Assembly: GCA_014695255.1 (NCBI GenBank)
Contig: JACJNX010000075.1
Coordinates: 1 to 64,000, forward strand
Length of the DNA stretch: 64,000 bases
DNA from: Cyanobacteria bacterium FACHB-63
Lineage (GTDB): Bacteria > Cyanobacteriota > Cyanobacteriia > Leptolyngbyales > Leptolyngbyaceae
Reading direction: 5' to 3'
Shown: piece by piece, positions 43,739 to 52,644 of the stretch
Position numbering within the stretch: the stretch's first letter is position 1
Layout: each line of letters opens with the position of its first letter
Position numbers and translations under genes: made by a program
Notes under the pieces: generated by a model
Told to the model about the DNA's origin: nothing
The model's input: the letters and a program-made list of their open reading frames with translations, nothing else
The model's database searches: none

Positions 43739-44074
43739 ATGAAAGTTCAGAAATTCGCGCCTGTGATTGCCGCTTTTATTGGCTGCCTCTTTTTTATTAC
43801 CATTAACCTTGTGGCTCCTCAAAGTGCTGCAAGTAGTCCGAAACAATCTCACTATTTGATTAAGCCGCTACAGGTCGATCGTGTCCTGTATGTACAGCCG
43901 AGACTATCGCTAGGCAATTTAGCGCCGGACTCGCTATTGACAGCATTAGAAGAGATTTCAGAGCGTTACGCCATCAAAGGATCTAGACTATATACTCGAC
44001 AGGTCAATGGTCGAGAAATTCCAGGATTGTTGGTGTTTACTGCGCCGCTAACAGCACAAATCACCAATGAATAG
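43739..44074 (+). CDS. Small secreted or membrane-anchored protein, unknown
   Basis: This is a 111-residue protein. Residues 1-31 form a signal peptide or anchor (hydrophobic VIAAFIGCLFFITINLVA, then SAA), followed by a soluble domain with VDRVLYVQPRLSLGNLA and LLTALEEISERYAIKGSRLY. I do not recognise a family. AAGGA lies 10-14 bases before ATG 43739. The next gene, on the same strand after 50 bases, is a hydrolase, so the two may be co-transcribed. Confidence 0.75.
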   Translation: MKVQKFAPVIAAFIGCLFFITINLVAPQSAASSPKQSHYLIKPLQVDRVLYVQPRLSLGNLAPDSLLTALEEISERYAIKGSRLYTRQVNGREIPGLLVFTAPLTAQITNE

Positions 44075-44124
44075 CTCTATTTCAAATTGATATCTCCTGC
44101 TGCTTTTATTAAGGAAGACCTGAC

Positions 44125-45567
44125 TTGAAACGATCGCGAATCGGACTACTCATTCTAGCGGTGCTGCTGATTGCTTTATCTTGGTGGGGAATCTTCTCAG
44201 CCCGCGCAGGATTAATTGTGCGTCCCTTGAATCAAGAAGGAGTTCCACTGCTTTATCTTGCGCCAAAGTCAGCGAAGTCGGTTCCGGGAGTGTTGATTGC
44301 ACATGGTTACTCTGGTTCAAAACAGTTGATGCTGACCTACGGATATGTATTATCTCGCTCAGGTTATGCGGTGATGCTTTGGGATTGGGATGGTCACGGT
44401 GCAAACCCCAATCGGTTGCAGTCTGGTTCACTCCAGCGTAACTTTCAAACCGCTTGGAATGCGATCGCTCAGCAACCAGAAGTAGATCGTTCTCGACTTG
44501 CAGTTCTGGGGCATTCGATGGGAAGTGGAGCCGCGATGACTGCTGCGATCGACCATCCGAGCGATTTTTCTGCGACTGTTGCGATCTCGCCCACGGGTGC
44601 GACTGTGACTGCGGATCGACCCCGAAATCTACAGTTACAAGCGGGTACTTGGGAAGGTGGATTTATTCGCAATGCAGAACGCATCCTTCAGCAAGCAGGC
44701 GGTATTAATTCAGATACAGCATCAGGGCGAGGGCGCGAGTTTGTCTTAGTGCCCAACGTGGAACACATCACGATTCTATTTAACTCAGTCAGTCATACGG
44801 CGGCACGCAACTGGCTCGATCGCACCTTTGGACAACAGCAGCAAAGTCAGTACGTCGATCGTCGGATGCTTTGGCAGGGCGTTCATCTCCTTGGATGGGT
44901 AGTGGCGCTGATTGCGGTGCTCCCAAGCGTACGGATGAAGGGCGAAGTTTCTGCGATTTCAGCAACGCAGCGCTGGGGTGGGTTGGCTTTATCGTCGGTC
45001 GTGCCGACCCTTGGGCTGGTTTTACTAAATCGCGCGATCAACCTTCAAACGCTGGGCGGTGTTCAAGTGGGTGGAGCAGTCGCGCTTTGGTTTTTGATCG
45101 CGGGAGCAATTTGGCTGAGCGTCTTGCGTCAAATCCCGCCGCTGAGATTAAGAGCGGTGGGAGTAGGAATAGGTGTGTTTACGGTGCTATGGGTTGCGGT
45201 GGGAGCAATGGCACAAGTTGTATGGTTGCAGTCGGTGTTGACTCCGGAGCGGCTAGTTGTTTGGGGAGCAATCGCGATCGCGTCGCTACCTTGGTTTCTT
45301 GCAACTGAAATGACGCAGCAAAATCGAACACCAGCACAACGAATTGCTTGGGGAGTTGCACAAAGCATTGCCCTCATTGGCGGGTTTGTGTTGGTACTGC
45401 AATTTCTACCGCAGCTTGGATTTATGTTTTTGCTGCTGCCGTTGTTCCCGGTATTAATCAGTTTGTTGTCGATCGTCTCCGCTCAGGTGCAAGAGAGCTG
45501 GAGTGTCGCAATCCCTAGTGCGTTATTTTTCGCGTGGCTGTTAGCCGCAGGGTTTCCGCTGGCGTAG
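44125..45567 (+). CDS. Alpha/beta hydrolase fused to a multi-pass membrane domain
   Basis: This 480-residue protein has two halves. After an N-terminal membrane anchor (8-28), residues about 50-240 are an alpha/beta hydrolase with HGYSGSK oxyanion region, nucleophile Ser131 in LGHSMGSG and likely His in VEHITILF. Residues about 250-480 are some seven membrane helices. Such fusions may act on lipids or peptides at the membrane; the substrate is unknown. The start is TTG 44125, with AAGGAAG at 44111-44117 at ideal spacing. Confidence 0.85.
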   Translation: MKRSRIGLLILAVLLIALSWWGIFSARAGLIVRPLNQEGVPLLYLAPKSAKSVPGVLIAHGYSGSKQLMLTYGYVLSRSGYAVMLWDWDGHGANPNRLQSGSLQRNFQTAWNAIAQQPEVDRSRLAVLGHSMGSGAAMTAAIDHPSDFSATVAISPTGATVTADRPRNLQLQAGTWEGGFIRNAERILQQAGGINSDTASGRGREFVLVPNVEHITILFNSVSHTAARNWLDRTFGQQQQSQYVDRRMLWQGVHLLGWVVALIAVLPSVRMKGEVSAISATQRWGGLALSSVVPTLGLVLLNRAINLQTLGGVQVGGAVALWFLIAGAIWLSVLRQIPPLRLRAVGVGIGVFTVLWVAVGAMAQVVWLQSVLTPERLVVWGAIAIASLPWFLATEMTQQNRTPAQRIAWGVAQSIALIGGFVLVLQFLPQLGFMFLLLPLFPVLISLLSIVSAQVQESWSVAIPSALFFAWLLAAGFPLA

Positions 45568-45590
45568 TTCTGCGCGATCGCGATACTCAC

Positions 45591-46097
45591 TTAGGGCGCT
45601 TGAAATTGCGGCGGATTGTCTTGGATCTTCCGAACTAAGCCGCGCCGCTCTGCGTGCTTAGTGGTGATTGCAACACTTCTTCTTGCTTTCGAGATATCAG
45701 CTTGATCAAACCCATCATAAAGCTGATTGATCAGATCGTCGATCGACAACGGATGCTTCTCATCGGCAAGAACTTGCACGATCGCGTCCATTGGTTTGAC
45801 TCCTTTGAACTTTGCCTTGAGTGTTGTTGCATCGAAGGGGGACTGAGCGGATTTAGTAGATGCTACTTTAGGCTTGGAGACTGATGCTTTGGGCTGTGAT
45901 GCAGGCGCAGTCTGACTACCTTGTGGAGCGCTGGGCTGGCTGTCTCCTAAAAGTGAGTTGATATAACCGAGCAAGCGATCGATCTCTGCTTCAGCTTGCT
46001 TACTGATCGCTTGAACAATTTCGTCTTGCTCGTTCAGTAAACGGTTGCGGGTTTGCTCTAGTTCAGCTTTGAGGGAGTCGTTAAGAATAGGTGGCAC
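45591..46097 (-). CDS. Hypothetical protein with C-terminal winged-helix-like region
   Basis: This is a 168-residue soluble protein. Residues 1-50 are a coiled-coil-like helix (LKAELEQTRNRLLNEQDEIV), 52-90 a Pro/Ser/Lys-rich linker, and 95-168 a compact domain (MDAIVQVLADEKHPLSIDDL, then AERRGLVRKIQDNPPQF) that reads like a winged helix of the HARE-HTH kind. DNA or protein binding is possible. It is convergent with the hydrolase gene with 23 bases between. Confidence 0.72.
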   Translation of the reverse strand: MPPILNDSLKAELEQTRNRLLNEQDEIVQAISKQAEAEIDRLLGYINSLLGDSQPSAPQGSQTAPASQPKASVSKPKVASTKSAQSPFDATTLKAKFKGVKPMDAIVQVLADEKHPLSIDDLINQLYDGFDQADISKARRSVAITTKHAERRGLVRKIQDNPPQFQAP

Positions 46098-46262
46098 TGT
46101 AGATTCCTTAATTTGAAGCGCATTTACTTCGATTGTAGTGCGATTCGCTGTTTTTGATATCTCTTGTCTGCTACTAATTTTAGTTTCTGAAGGGTCTGCT
46201 ACCTTTTTTAGTGAGTGAGATTCTAGTGGGTAAGATTTTAGTGGGTGAGACGACGAGCTATC

Positions 46263-46281
46263 TTTTACCCAGCCTTAACCC
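46263..46281 (+). promoter_or_regulatory. Pho-box-like direct repeat upstream of phoX
   Basis: TTTTACCC-AGC-CTTAACCC, two 8-mers at an 11-base period, fits the cyanobacterial Pho box (YTTAAYYW repeats with 3-base spacers). A weak third unit ATGACTAA follows at 46285-46292. It lies 58-76 bases before the phoX start. Just upstream (about 46209-46253), three imperfect repeats of about 15 bases (TAGTGGGTGAGA type) are unexplained. Confidence 0.6.
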
Positions 46282-46338
46282 TGAATGACTAAGTTTTCTG
46301 CTAAGACTGAGGCGAAAACCTACTAGAGACATCCCTCT

Positions 46339-48534
46339 ATGCCGATGAAACGTCGGAATCTTCTCCTACTTCTGGGTGCTGCGGCTGGCACAACTGCGAT
46401 CGGTAGCTTGGTGAAAAACAGTCAAAAGTTTTCGATGCCGTTTCAATCAATAGAGACAAGCGGGACTTTGACGAATCTCAGCTTTAAGCCAATTCAAAGT
46501 CCGATGTCATTGCTAACTAATGTTAAGACTGTGACTGCGTTTGATATTGTGGATGACTTGGTTGTTCCAGAAGGATTCTCTTATCAAGTGATCGGAGCCT
46601 GGGGCGATCGAATTGGTGATTCTCGGTTTGGCTACAACAATGATTACTTATCCTTTGTGGAGACGGCTCCGAATGAAGGCTTTTTGACGATTAACTTTGA
46701 GTACATTAGTGCAATTCCGTGGCTGCAATCTTACTCAAAAGTGCTAGGCAAAACGCTCCCGATCGCCGCAGTTGAGCAAGAACTCAAAAAGAAAAAAGCA
46801 CTCAACGCCCTTGCTCTACCCGCAAAAAGCGCGCTCAAAGCTCAGATTGCAACTATTTGCAAAGAGGCGTTGATTGATCAAGGCATGGGTGTCATTTCGA
46901 TTCGTAAGACTCCAGACGGCAAGTGGGAGCGAACCTTCTCAAACGCCGATCGTCGCATCACAGGAATCTCAGGCTTAGAAGATCAACGCTACCTTAGCTG
47001 TACTGGAGCAGCAAAAGCTGTGTTTCAGAAGAAAACGGGAAAAGGGTACATCGATAAACTGGGCGATCGCATTATCGGGACATTTGGTAACTGTGCAGGT
47101 GGCACAACGCCGTGGGGAACTGTTTTGAGTGCAGAAGAAAACATTCAAATTCAAGTTCCTGAGCCAGTTTACGCCGATGGCACATCGTTTCCGCCCGATC
47201 TCGTGACGTTTAGAATTAACGATGAGGATGTTTCTGGGCAAGGGAATGTCTTTGGATTAGCTGGCAACAAATACGGCTGGATTGTTGAAGTTGATCCAAC
47301 CAACCCAAACGACTATGGAACTAAGCATACTTGGCTCGGTCGCTATCGCCATGAGGCAGTCGGAGTGAGAGTTGAAGTGGGAAAACCCTTAGCGTTTTAT
47401 TCCGGGTGCGATCGGCGCAGTGGCCATATCTATAAGTTTGTCAGTCGTGAATCAGTGAATGATCCAAAAGACAAAGCAAATTCCCGCTTACTAGCCGATG
47501 GAATGCTTTATGCTGCGAAGTTCAACGAAGATGGTACAGGACGCTGGATTGCACTAAAACCTGAGACTGCGGTTAATCCTGAAGATCCAGCTACGATCGT
47601 CGGAGGTATGATCAATCTCCCAAAACGCCCTGAAGGTGGGTTTATTAGCATTCGCAATAAAGGCGCGATCGACCAGTACAAGCGACGATTCAAAACGCTA
47701 GGTGATCTCTACGAAGGCAATCCGACTGAAAAACAGGGTGCTATTTTGATCGATGCTCACTATGCTGCAAATGCGTGTGGTGCTACCTGTACGGCTCGAC
47801 CCGAAGACACCGAGATTGCTCCAGATGGCTCTCTGTACATTTCTTTTACTTCTGGCTCGCCAGATAGTCGAGATGGTGGGCCAGATAAGCGTGTGTTTAA
47901 GGGTCCGAAAGGTGAAACTCCTTATGAATATGGCTTTGTCATGCACGTAATTGAAGATAACAGTGACCCTGCTGCACTGTCTTTTCGGTGGACAATGTTA
48001 GCAATGGGCGGCGAACCGACTGCGGGTGGTGCAGGCTTTTCAAATCCTGATAACTTACTAATTGATCCGGATGGTCATGTGTGGATTGTTACCGATATGT
48101 CTTCGGACAAACTAAACAAAGCGGTTCCGAGGCGAATTGGTAAGAATGGAGTCCCGACCAGTCAATCAAACTTACGCGGACTGTTCGGCAACAATAGTTT
48201 ATGGTTTGTGCCGACATCAGGCGCGAATGCTGGCGATGCTTATCTATTTGCAATGGCTCCGATGGAAGCTGAATTAACGGGTCCGTTTTTGAGCCGCGAT
48301 CGTCAGTCTCTCTTTCTCGCCGTTCAGCACCCCGGAGAAAGCAACGGCATCCGTCAAAACATGAAGTCCGAAACCCGCAAATTTGCAATGAAAACGACAG
48401 ACGGCAAGGACTTCATCCAATCGCGCCAAGTTCCGATCGGCTCTAACTTCCCCGATAAAAAAGCAAATGCCGCACCCAAGCCTTGTGTTGTGGTGGTGAT
48501 GAGGAGCGATCGTCAGAACATTACATCCACATAA
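46339..48534 (+). CDS. phoX: PhoX-type alkaline phosphatase (DUF839)
   Basis: This 731-residue protein is of the PhoX family, which uses Ca and Fe and releases phosphate from organic esters outside the cytoplasm. The N-terminus carries a twin-arginine signal (KRRNLLLLLGAAAGTTAIG), so it is exported folded by Tat. Family motifs are GNCAGGTTPWGTVLSAEENI, KYGWIVEVDPTN, TWLGRYRHEAVGV and FYSGCDRRSGHIYKF. The upstream Pho-box-like repeat suggests induction by phosphate starvation. It is monocistronic. Confidence 0.9.
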   Translation: MPMKRRNLLLLLGAAAGTTAIGSLVKNSQKFSMPFQSIETSGTLTNLSFKPIQSPMSLLTNVKTVTAFDIVDDLVVPEGFSYQVIGAWGDRIGDSRFGYNNDYLSFVETAPNEGFLTINFEYISAIPWLQSYSKVLGKTLPIAAVEQELKKKKALNALALPAKSALKAQIATICKEALIDQGMGVISIRKTPDGKWERTFSNADRRITGISGLEDQRYLSCTGAAKAVFQKKTGKGYIDKLGDRIIGTFGNCAGGTTPWGTVLSAEENIQIQVPEPVYADGTSFPPDLVTFRINDEDVSGQGNVFGLAGNKYGWIVEVDPTNPNDYGTKHTWLGRYRHEAVGVRVEVGKPLAFYSGCDRRSGHIYKFVSRESVNDPKDKANSRLLADGMLYAAKFNEDGTGRWIALKPETAVNPEDPATIVGGMINLPKRPEGGFISIRNKGAIDQYKRRFKTLGDLYEGNPTEKQGAILIDAHYAANACGATCTARPEDTEIAPDGSLYISFTSGSPDSRDGGPDKRVFKGPKGETPYEYGFVMHVIEDNSDPAALSFRWTMLAMGGEPTAGGAGFSNPDNLLIDPDGHVWIVTDMSSDKLNKAVPRRIGKNGVPTSQSNLRGLFGNNSLWFVPTSGANAGDAYLFAMAPMEAELTGPFLSRDRQSLFLAVQHPGESNGIRQNMKSETRKFAMKTTDGKDFIQSRQVPIGSNFPDKKANAAPKPCVVVVMRSDRQNITST

Positions 48535-48574
48535 AGAGGCTTGGTCATCGGTTGACTCAACGATTCCAAACGAT

Positions 48575-49324
48575 TCAAAAGTTTGCAGGTTGAGTCAGGC
48601 AGGCTTCCAGATCGAGTGTTGCCAATCTGGAGTAAGCTTGCTCGATCGCGAACTTCCCGCGCAGCAGTCCAGAACTCGCACCGGGACAAATAAAGTGCAG
48701 TGTCTCTGAATTGAATGTTTCTAAGAGCTTCCGAACATTGCGAATCTGGCGGTTCCAGTGAAACGTTTTCGCTGTTCTGAGCGGAACGGGATCGCCTTGC
48801 GCGTTCGGGAGCAGATGACGACCGGAGAATAAAATGCCACCCAAAGCAGCGTAATACACACAAGCTGAACCGGGAGAATGCCCAGGAGTCCAGATTACTT
48901 GAATTTCCGGCGTACCCCCGCTGTCAAGCGAAGCTATCGGCAAGCCTTCATGAAACGAACTTACTGCTACATTCGGCAGCAAATATGCCTCTTGCTCCTG
49001 CACAATCACCTCACAGCCAAACACTTCTTGGATCTCACGCACCTTCCCCATGCCGCCGCGATGCGTGATGACTAATTTGCTAACTCCGCCCTGATCATCG
49101 AGAAACGATCGTGTATTTTCATCCCAAGCCGGACAATCGATCAATAAATTTCCATCTTTTCTTACAATGAGGTACGCGGTACCACCGAGCGTATCCCGAT
49201 TCGGCGGAAACGCGAAAACTGGCGTGACACTAGATTCTGGACAAGTTTCCGCTGAAAATACTAGACGCGGCTGTTTCGGAGTGCGGGACTGTGGCGTTAA
49301 AGGAATCGGAGATTCTGGTGGCAC
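48575..49324 (-). CDS. MBL-fold protein lacking the HxHxDH motif
   Basis: This is a 249-residue metallo-beta-lactamase-fold protein. The fold is visible (GGTAYLIVRKDGNLLIDCP, then WTPGHSPGSACVYY and ILFSGRHLLP), but the metal motif THxHxDH reads THRGGMGK, and the Asp of LFSGD is Arg. So most metal ligands are missing and hydrolase activity is doubtful. A binding or structural role is more likely. It is divergent from the S2P-like gene with about 100 bases between. Confidence 0.83.
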   Translation of the reverse strand: MPPESPIPLTPQSRTPKQPRLVFSAETCPESSVTPVFAFPPNRDTLGGTAYLIVRKDGNLLIDCPAWDENTRSFLDDQGGVSKLVITHRGGMGKVREIQEVFGCEVIVQEQEAYLLPNVAVSSFHEGLPIASLDSGGTPEIQVIWTPGHSPGSACVYYAALGGILFSGRHLLPNAQGDPVPLRTAKTFHWNRQIRNVRKLLETFNSETLHFICPGASSGLLRGKFAIEQAYSRLATLDLEACLTQPANF

Positions 49325-49427
49325 AAGCTTCTCGATCGGTCAAACTAAAGAATATGGCAATTCTGCCATCGTTGATTGTGCCAGATCGCGTGATTTCCAT
49401 CTATGCCCCCTGTCTCATCCTTTGGTC

Positions 49428-50912
49428 ATGATTTGGCTTTTGCTTCTCGGATTGCTCACTTACCTGTTTATTACCCAATGGGTTGCCAGCCTGACGCGCA
49501 CACCAGTTTGGGCACTGTGGTTGGTGGCGATGCTACCCGTGTTTGTCATGGTGGTGTGGACGATCGCGTTTCGGGGGCAAGCGATGCCGATGCCTTATAC
49601 GATCGTGTTGTTTGCGGGCTGTTTGGTGCTGTATTTGTATTTGATTCAGCGGGGGCGAATTGAGCGATCCGGACGAGATCAGCGCTGGGCGGCGTTGGAT
49701 ACTGCACCCTCTGCGCCTCCCAAGCCTGCCACTGAGCTACAACCGCCGAATTTAGCAAACTTGCGTCCGCTGAATCCAGCCGAAGAAACCAGTTTACAAA
49801 CGTGCTTTCCTTGGTCAGTGTTTTATCTACGGCACTTGGAATATCATCCGCAAGGCGTGGTTTGTCGGGGGCAGTTGCGTACCTCACCAGAAGTCGCTTA
49901 TCAAACGGTGCGGCAGAATGTTGAGGCACAGTTCGGCGATCGCTTTCATGTGATTTTTCAGGAGTATTATCCGGGAGAGCCGTTTTTTGAACTGGTGATT
50001 AATCCAGCGGCAAGCGTTGAGTCGAAGAATTCGAGTCCGCTGATTCGCCCTGGATTTGCGATCGCGCTGATGCTTTTGACGGTGTTCACAACCACTTGGG
50101 CGGGGCTGCAAATCGTGGGGCGGGTTCCAACGGTCGCGGCGCTTTTAGAAAACGGATTGCCTTATTCGATTCCGGTTTTGATCTTTTTTGCAGCACGAAG
50201 TCTTGGGCAGTTTGTCACCGCTCGTAAATTTCAGATTGCAATTACGCTGCCGTATTTTATTCCAATTATTCCACTGCCGTTTTTTCCGCTGGGAACGATC
50301 GGGGCGTTTACGCAGTTAAAGTCTCCAATTCCGCATCGCAAGGCGCTGTTTGACATTGGGCTGGTGGGTGCGTTTTTGGGGTTGAGCGTGAGCATTCCGT
50401 TACTTGCTTGGGGATTGGTGCAGTCGGGTGTTGTGCCGCTACCGAGTCAGAGCGGACTCTTTCAGTTTCAGGCGCTTGATCCGAGAGTTTCGATCGTGCT
50501 TGCCGTTTTTAGCAAGCTGGCGATCGGGCGCGATTTAACTCCCTATGCAGCGCTGCGGCTGCATCCAGTGGCGATCGCGGGTTGGGTTGGGGTATTGTTC
50601 ACTGCGTTTAATTTAATGCCGATCGGTCAGTTGGATGGCGGGCGGATGATTCATGCGGTGTTTGGGCGACGGCTCGGAGCCAGGATCGGACGCATTTCTC
50701 GGTTTTTGCTGTTAGGGTTTGCAATTGTATACCCGCATTTGTTGCTATGGACAGTGTTATTGTTTTTGCTGCCTGCGTTGAATGAACCGACGCTCAATGA
50801 TGTGATTGAAGTTGATGGTTTTCGCAATGGGGTGGGATTAATGGCGTTGGCAATTTTGATTTTATTGGTGTTACCTGCGCCGAAGATTTTAACGACTGTG
50901 TTAGGGATGTAG
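49428..50912 (+). CDS. Site-2-protease-like membrane protein, zinc motif lost
   Basis: This is a 494-residue multi-pass protein. After two N-terminal helices and a soluble domain (about 100-180), the M50/EGY-type core follows. The helix that should hold HExxH reads FFAARSLGQFVTARKF, without the His and Glu. The second motif NLMPIGQLDGGRMIHAVFG (third ligand region) is kept. It resembles plant EGY3-type pseudoproteases. The frame is open from 49167, but that stretch overlaps the divergent gene; ATG 49428 begins at the first helix. The ATPase gene follows after 4 bases. Confidence 0.86.
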   Translation: MIWLLLLGLLTYLFITQWVASLTRTPVWALWLVAMLPVFVMVVWTIAFRGQAMPMPYTIVLFAGCLVLYLYLIQRGRIERSGRDQRWAALDTAPSAPPKPATELQPPNLANLRPLNPAEETSLQTCFPWSVFYLRHLEYHPQGVVCRGQLRTSPEVAYQTVRQNVEAQFGDRFHVIFQEYYPGEPFFELVINPAASVESKNSSPLIRPGFAIALMLLTVFTTTWAGLQIVGRVPTVAALLENGLPYSIPVLIFFAARSLGQFVTARKFQIAITLPYFIPIIPLPFFPLGTIGAFTQLKSPIPHRKALFDIGLVGAFLGLSVSIPLLAWGLVQSGVVPLPSQSGLFQFQALDPRVSIVLAVFSKLAIGRDLTPYAALRLHPVAIAGWVGVLFTAFNLMPIGQLDGGRMIHAVFGRRLGARIGRISRFLLLGFAIVYPHLLLWTVLLFLLPALNEPTLNDVIEVDGFRNGVGLMALAILILLVLPAPKILTTVLGM

Positions 50913-50916
50913 TTGA

Positions 50917-52173
50917 ATGGCAAAAGTACGATCGTTACCTGAGAAGTGTCTATCGCTGTTAATCTATCGCGATTTGCTAGATGATCCGGTGTTGTTGGCG
51001 TTTCGCACAGCTTTGAGTGCTCTCGATCGTCCAGAGATTGCAGCAATGAGCTACAGCGAGTGGTTTTCAGAATTGGCAAGACGAAACCAAGGATGGCGCG
51101 ACTATTTGCTGAATCGAATTTTAGCTTCAGAAAATCCGTTTACCCAGCAACTTTATCGCGGCGAAATTCTCGAAGAACTCATAGAAGCAGCAAAGCATGA
51201 TTTAAGAATTCTGCAACGATTTTATGAATGTAACAGCCAGCAGTTTTACCAATTGATGAAACAGAAGACTGTACCCTGGGTTGATTATGTTTCTCATACA
51301 GAAAGTAGTTTAAGACAAACACAGATTAAACAAATTCAGGAACGGCTTGAATCGCTGGAAGATTGGTCGATCGCACTTCCAGAATTAATCGAATTCTACC
51401 GCCGCTTTGGAACCGGAATTTTTGCCGAATACCATGCGTTTCATTGGCAAGATGGGCAATTGAATGCGATCGCGAATCCCGATCCCATCCAAGTTGATGC
51501 CTTAGTTGGTTACGAAACTCAGCGCGATACTTTGCTGCGAAACACTGAATTTCTGCTGGCTGGATTACCTGCACTGCATATTTTGCTGTATGGCAGTCGC
51601 GGTTCAGGAAAATCGTCGCTGGTGAAATCGCTGCTCGGCAAATATGAGAATCTACGCCTGATCGAAGTGCCAAAATCAGAATTGAAAGCGTTACCGACGA
51701 TTGTAGAACGCTTGCGGGATCTCCCTCAGAAATTTGTAATTTTCGTGGATGATTTATCTTTTGAAGAAGATGACGATGCTTATAAAGCGCTGAAAGTGGT
51801 ATTAGAAGGGAATCTCACCGCTCGACCTCAAAACGTAGTGGTTTATGCCACTTCAAATCGACGGCATTTAATTCGAGAATTCTTTGGCGATCGTCCCCGT
51901 CCAAAAGATGCCGACGAAGTGCATCACTGGGATACAGTGCAGGAGAAGTTATCGTTTAGCGATCGCTTCGGGTTAACCCTGACGTTTGAGCCTGCGGATC
52001 AAACCACTTATCTAAAAATTGTTCACCATTTAGCCAGCCAAGCTCAGATTGAATTGAGCGCTGAAGATCTAGAATTTAGAGCGTTGCAGTGGGCAACTCG
52101 GCATAATGGAAGGTCGGGTAGAACGGCACGTCAATTTATCGATTTTCTCAAAGCTGAACTGATGATTTCCTGA
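50917..52173 (+). CDS. DUF815-type AAA ATPase
   Basis: This is a 418-residue P-loop ATPase. The N-terminal half (1-190) is helical and unassigned. The ATPase core has Walker A LYGSRGSGKSSLVKSL (about 226-241) and Walker B FVIFVDDLSFEEDDDAYKAL, then VVYATSNRRHLI as sensor. This pattern is DUF815, often annotated ATPase AAA. It lies 4 bases after the S2P-like gene and overlaps the thioesterase start by one base, so the three form one operon. Confidence 0.88.
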   Translation: MAKVRSLPEKCLSLLIYRDLLDDPVLLAFRTALSALDRPEIAAMSYSEWFSELARRNQGWRDYLLNRILASENPFTQQLYRGEILEELIEAAKHDLRILQRFYECNSQQFYQLMKQKTVPWVDYVSHTESSLRQTQIKQIQERLESLEDWSIALPELIEFYRRFGTGIFAEYHAFHWQDGQLNAIANPDPIQVDALVGYETQRDTLLRNTEFLLAGLPALHILLYGSRGSGKSSLVKSLLGKYENLRLIEVPKSELKALPTIVERLRDLPQKFVIFVDDLSFEEDDDAYKALKVVLEGNLTARPQNVVVYATSNRRHLIREFFGDRPRPKDADEVHHWDTVQEKLSFSDRFGLTLTFEPADQTTYLKIVHHLASQAQIELSAEDLEFRALQWATRHNGRSGRTARQFIDFLKAELMIS

Positions 52174-52580
52174 TGCAATTTACTTACTCTCGATCGATTC
52201 ACTTTTCCGAAACAGATGCGGCAGGAGTTGTTTACTTTGCCAACGTTCTTAACTTCTGTCACGAGGCGTATGAAGCCTCTCTGAGCGCGAGTGGAATTAA
52301 TCTGCGATCGTTCTTTTCGGGTCAAACGGTTGCGGTTCCAATTGTTCACGCTGAAGTCGATTTTTTTAAGCCCATATTCTGTGGAGATGAAATTACGATC
52401 GCGCTCACTCCAAACTTATTAAAACCGAGTGAATTTGAAATTTCTTACCGTTTATCTCAGGAGCAAACGATAGCAAAAGCGCTCACCCGCCATGTTTGTA
52501 TAAATTCTCAAACGCGATCACGGCAAGACCTCACACCCGATTTGCTGCACTGGATCAATGGCGATCGTTTAGTTCAATAG
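52173..52580 (+). CDS. Hotdog thioesterase, likely DHNA-CoA hydrolase
   Basis: This is a 135-residue 4HBT-type hotdog protein. IHFSETDAAGVVYFANVLNF holds the catalytic Asp15, and VHAEVDFFKPIFCGDEI the hotdog strand. The closest known function is 1,4-dihydroxy-2-naphthoyl-CoA hydrolysis in phylloquinone synthesis (Synechocystis Slr0204 type), which is plausible in a phototroph. Other acyl-CoA substrates cannot be excluded. The ATG overlaps the upstream TGA. Confidence 0.85.
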   Translation: MQFTYSRSIHFSETDAAGVVYFANVLNFCHEAYEASLSASGINLRSFFSGQTVAVPIVHAEVDFFKPIFCGDEITIALTPNLLKPSEFEISYRLSQEQTIAKALTRHVCINSQTRSRQDLTPDLLHWINGDRLVQ

Positions 52581-52644
52581 AAAACCGTTTAAAATCAAAT
52601 CGCTCTAGCTCAAACCTCAGAACAGTTCTCGCTAAAATGTTGGT

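Noticed and set aside
43295-43852. 185-codon minus-strand frame
   Set aside because: It runs through hairpin repeats and antisense to the signal peptide of the gene at 43739; composition is odd and no domain is visible. It is possibly repeat-derived.
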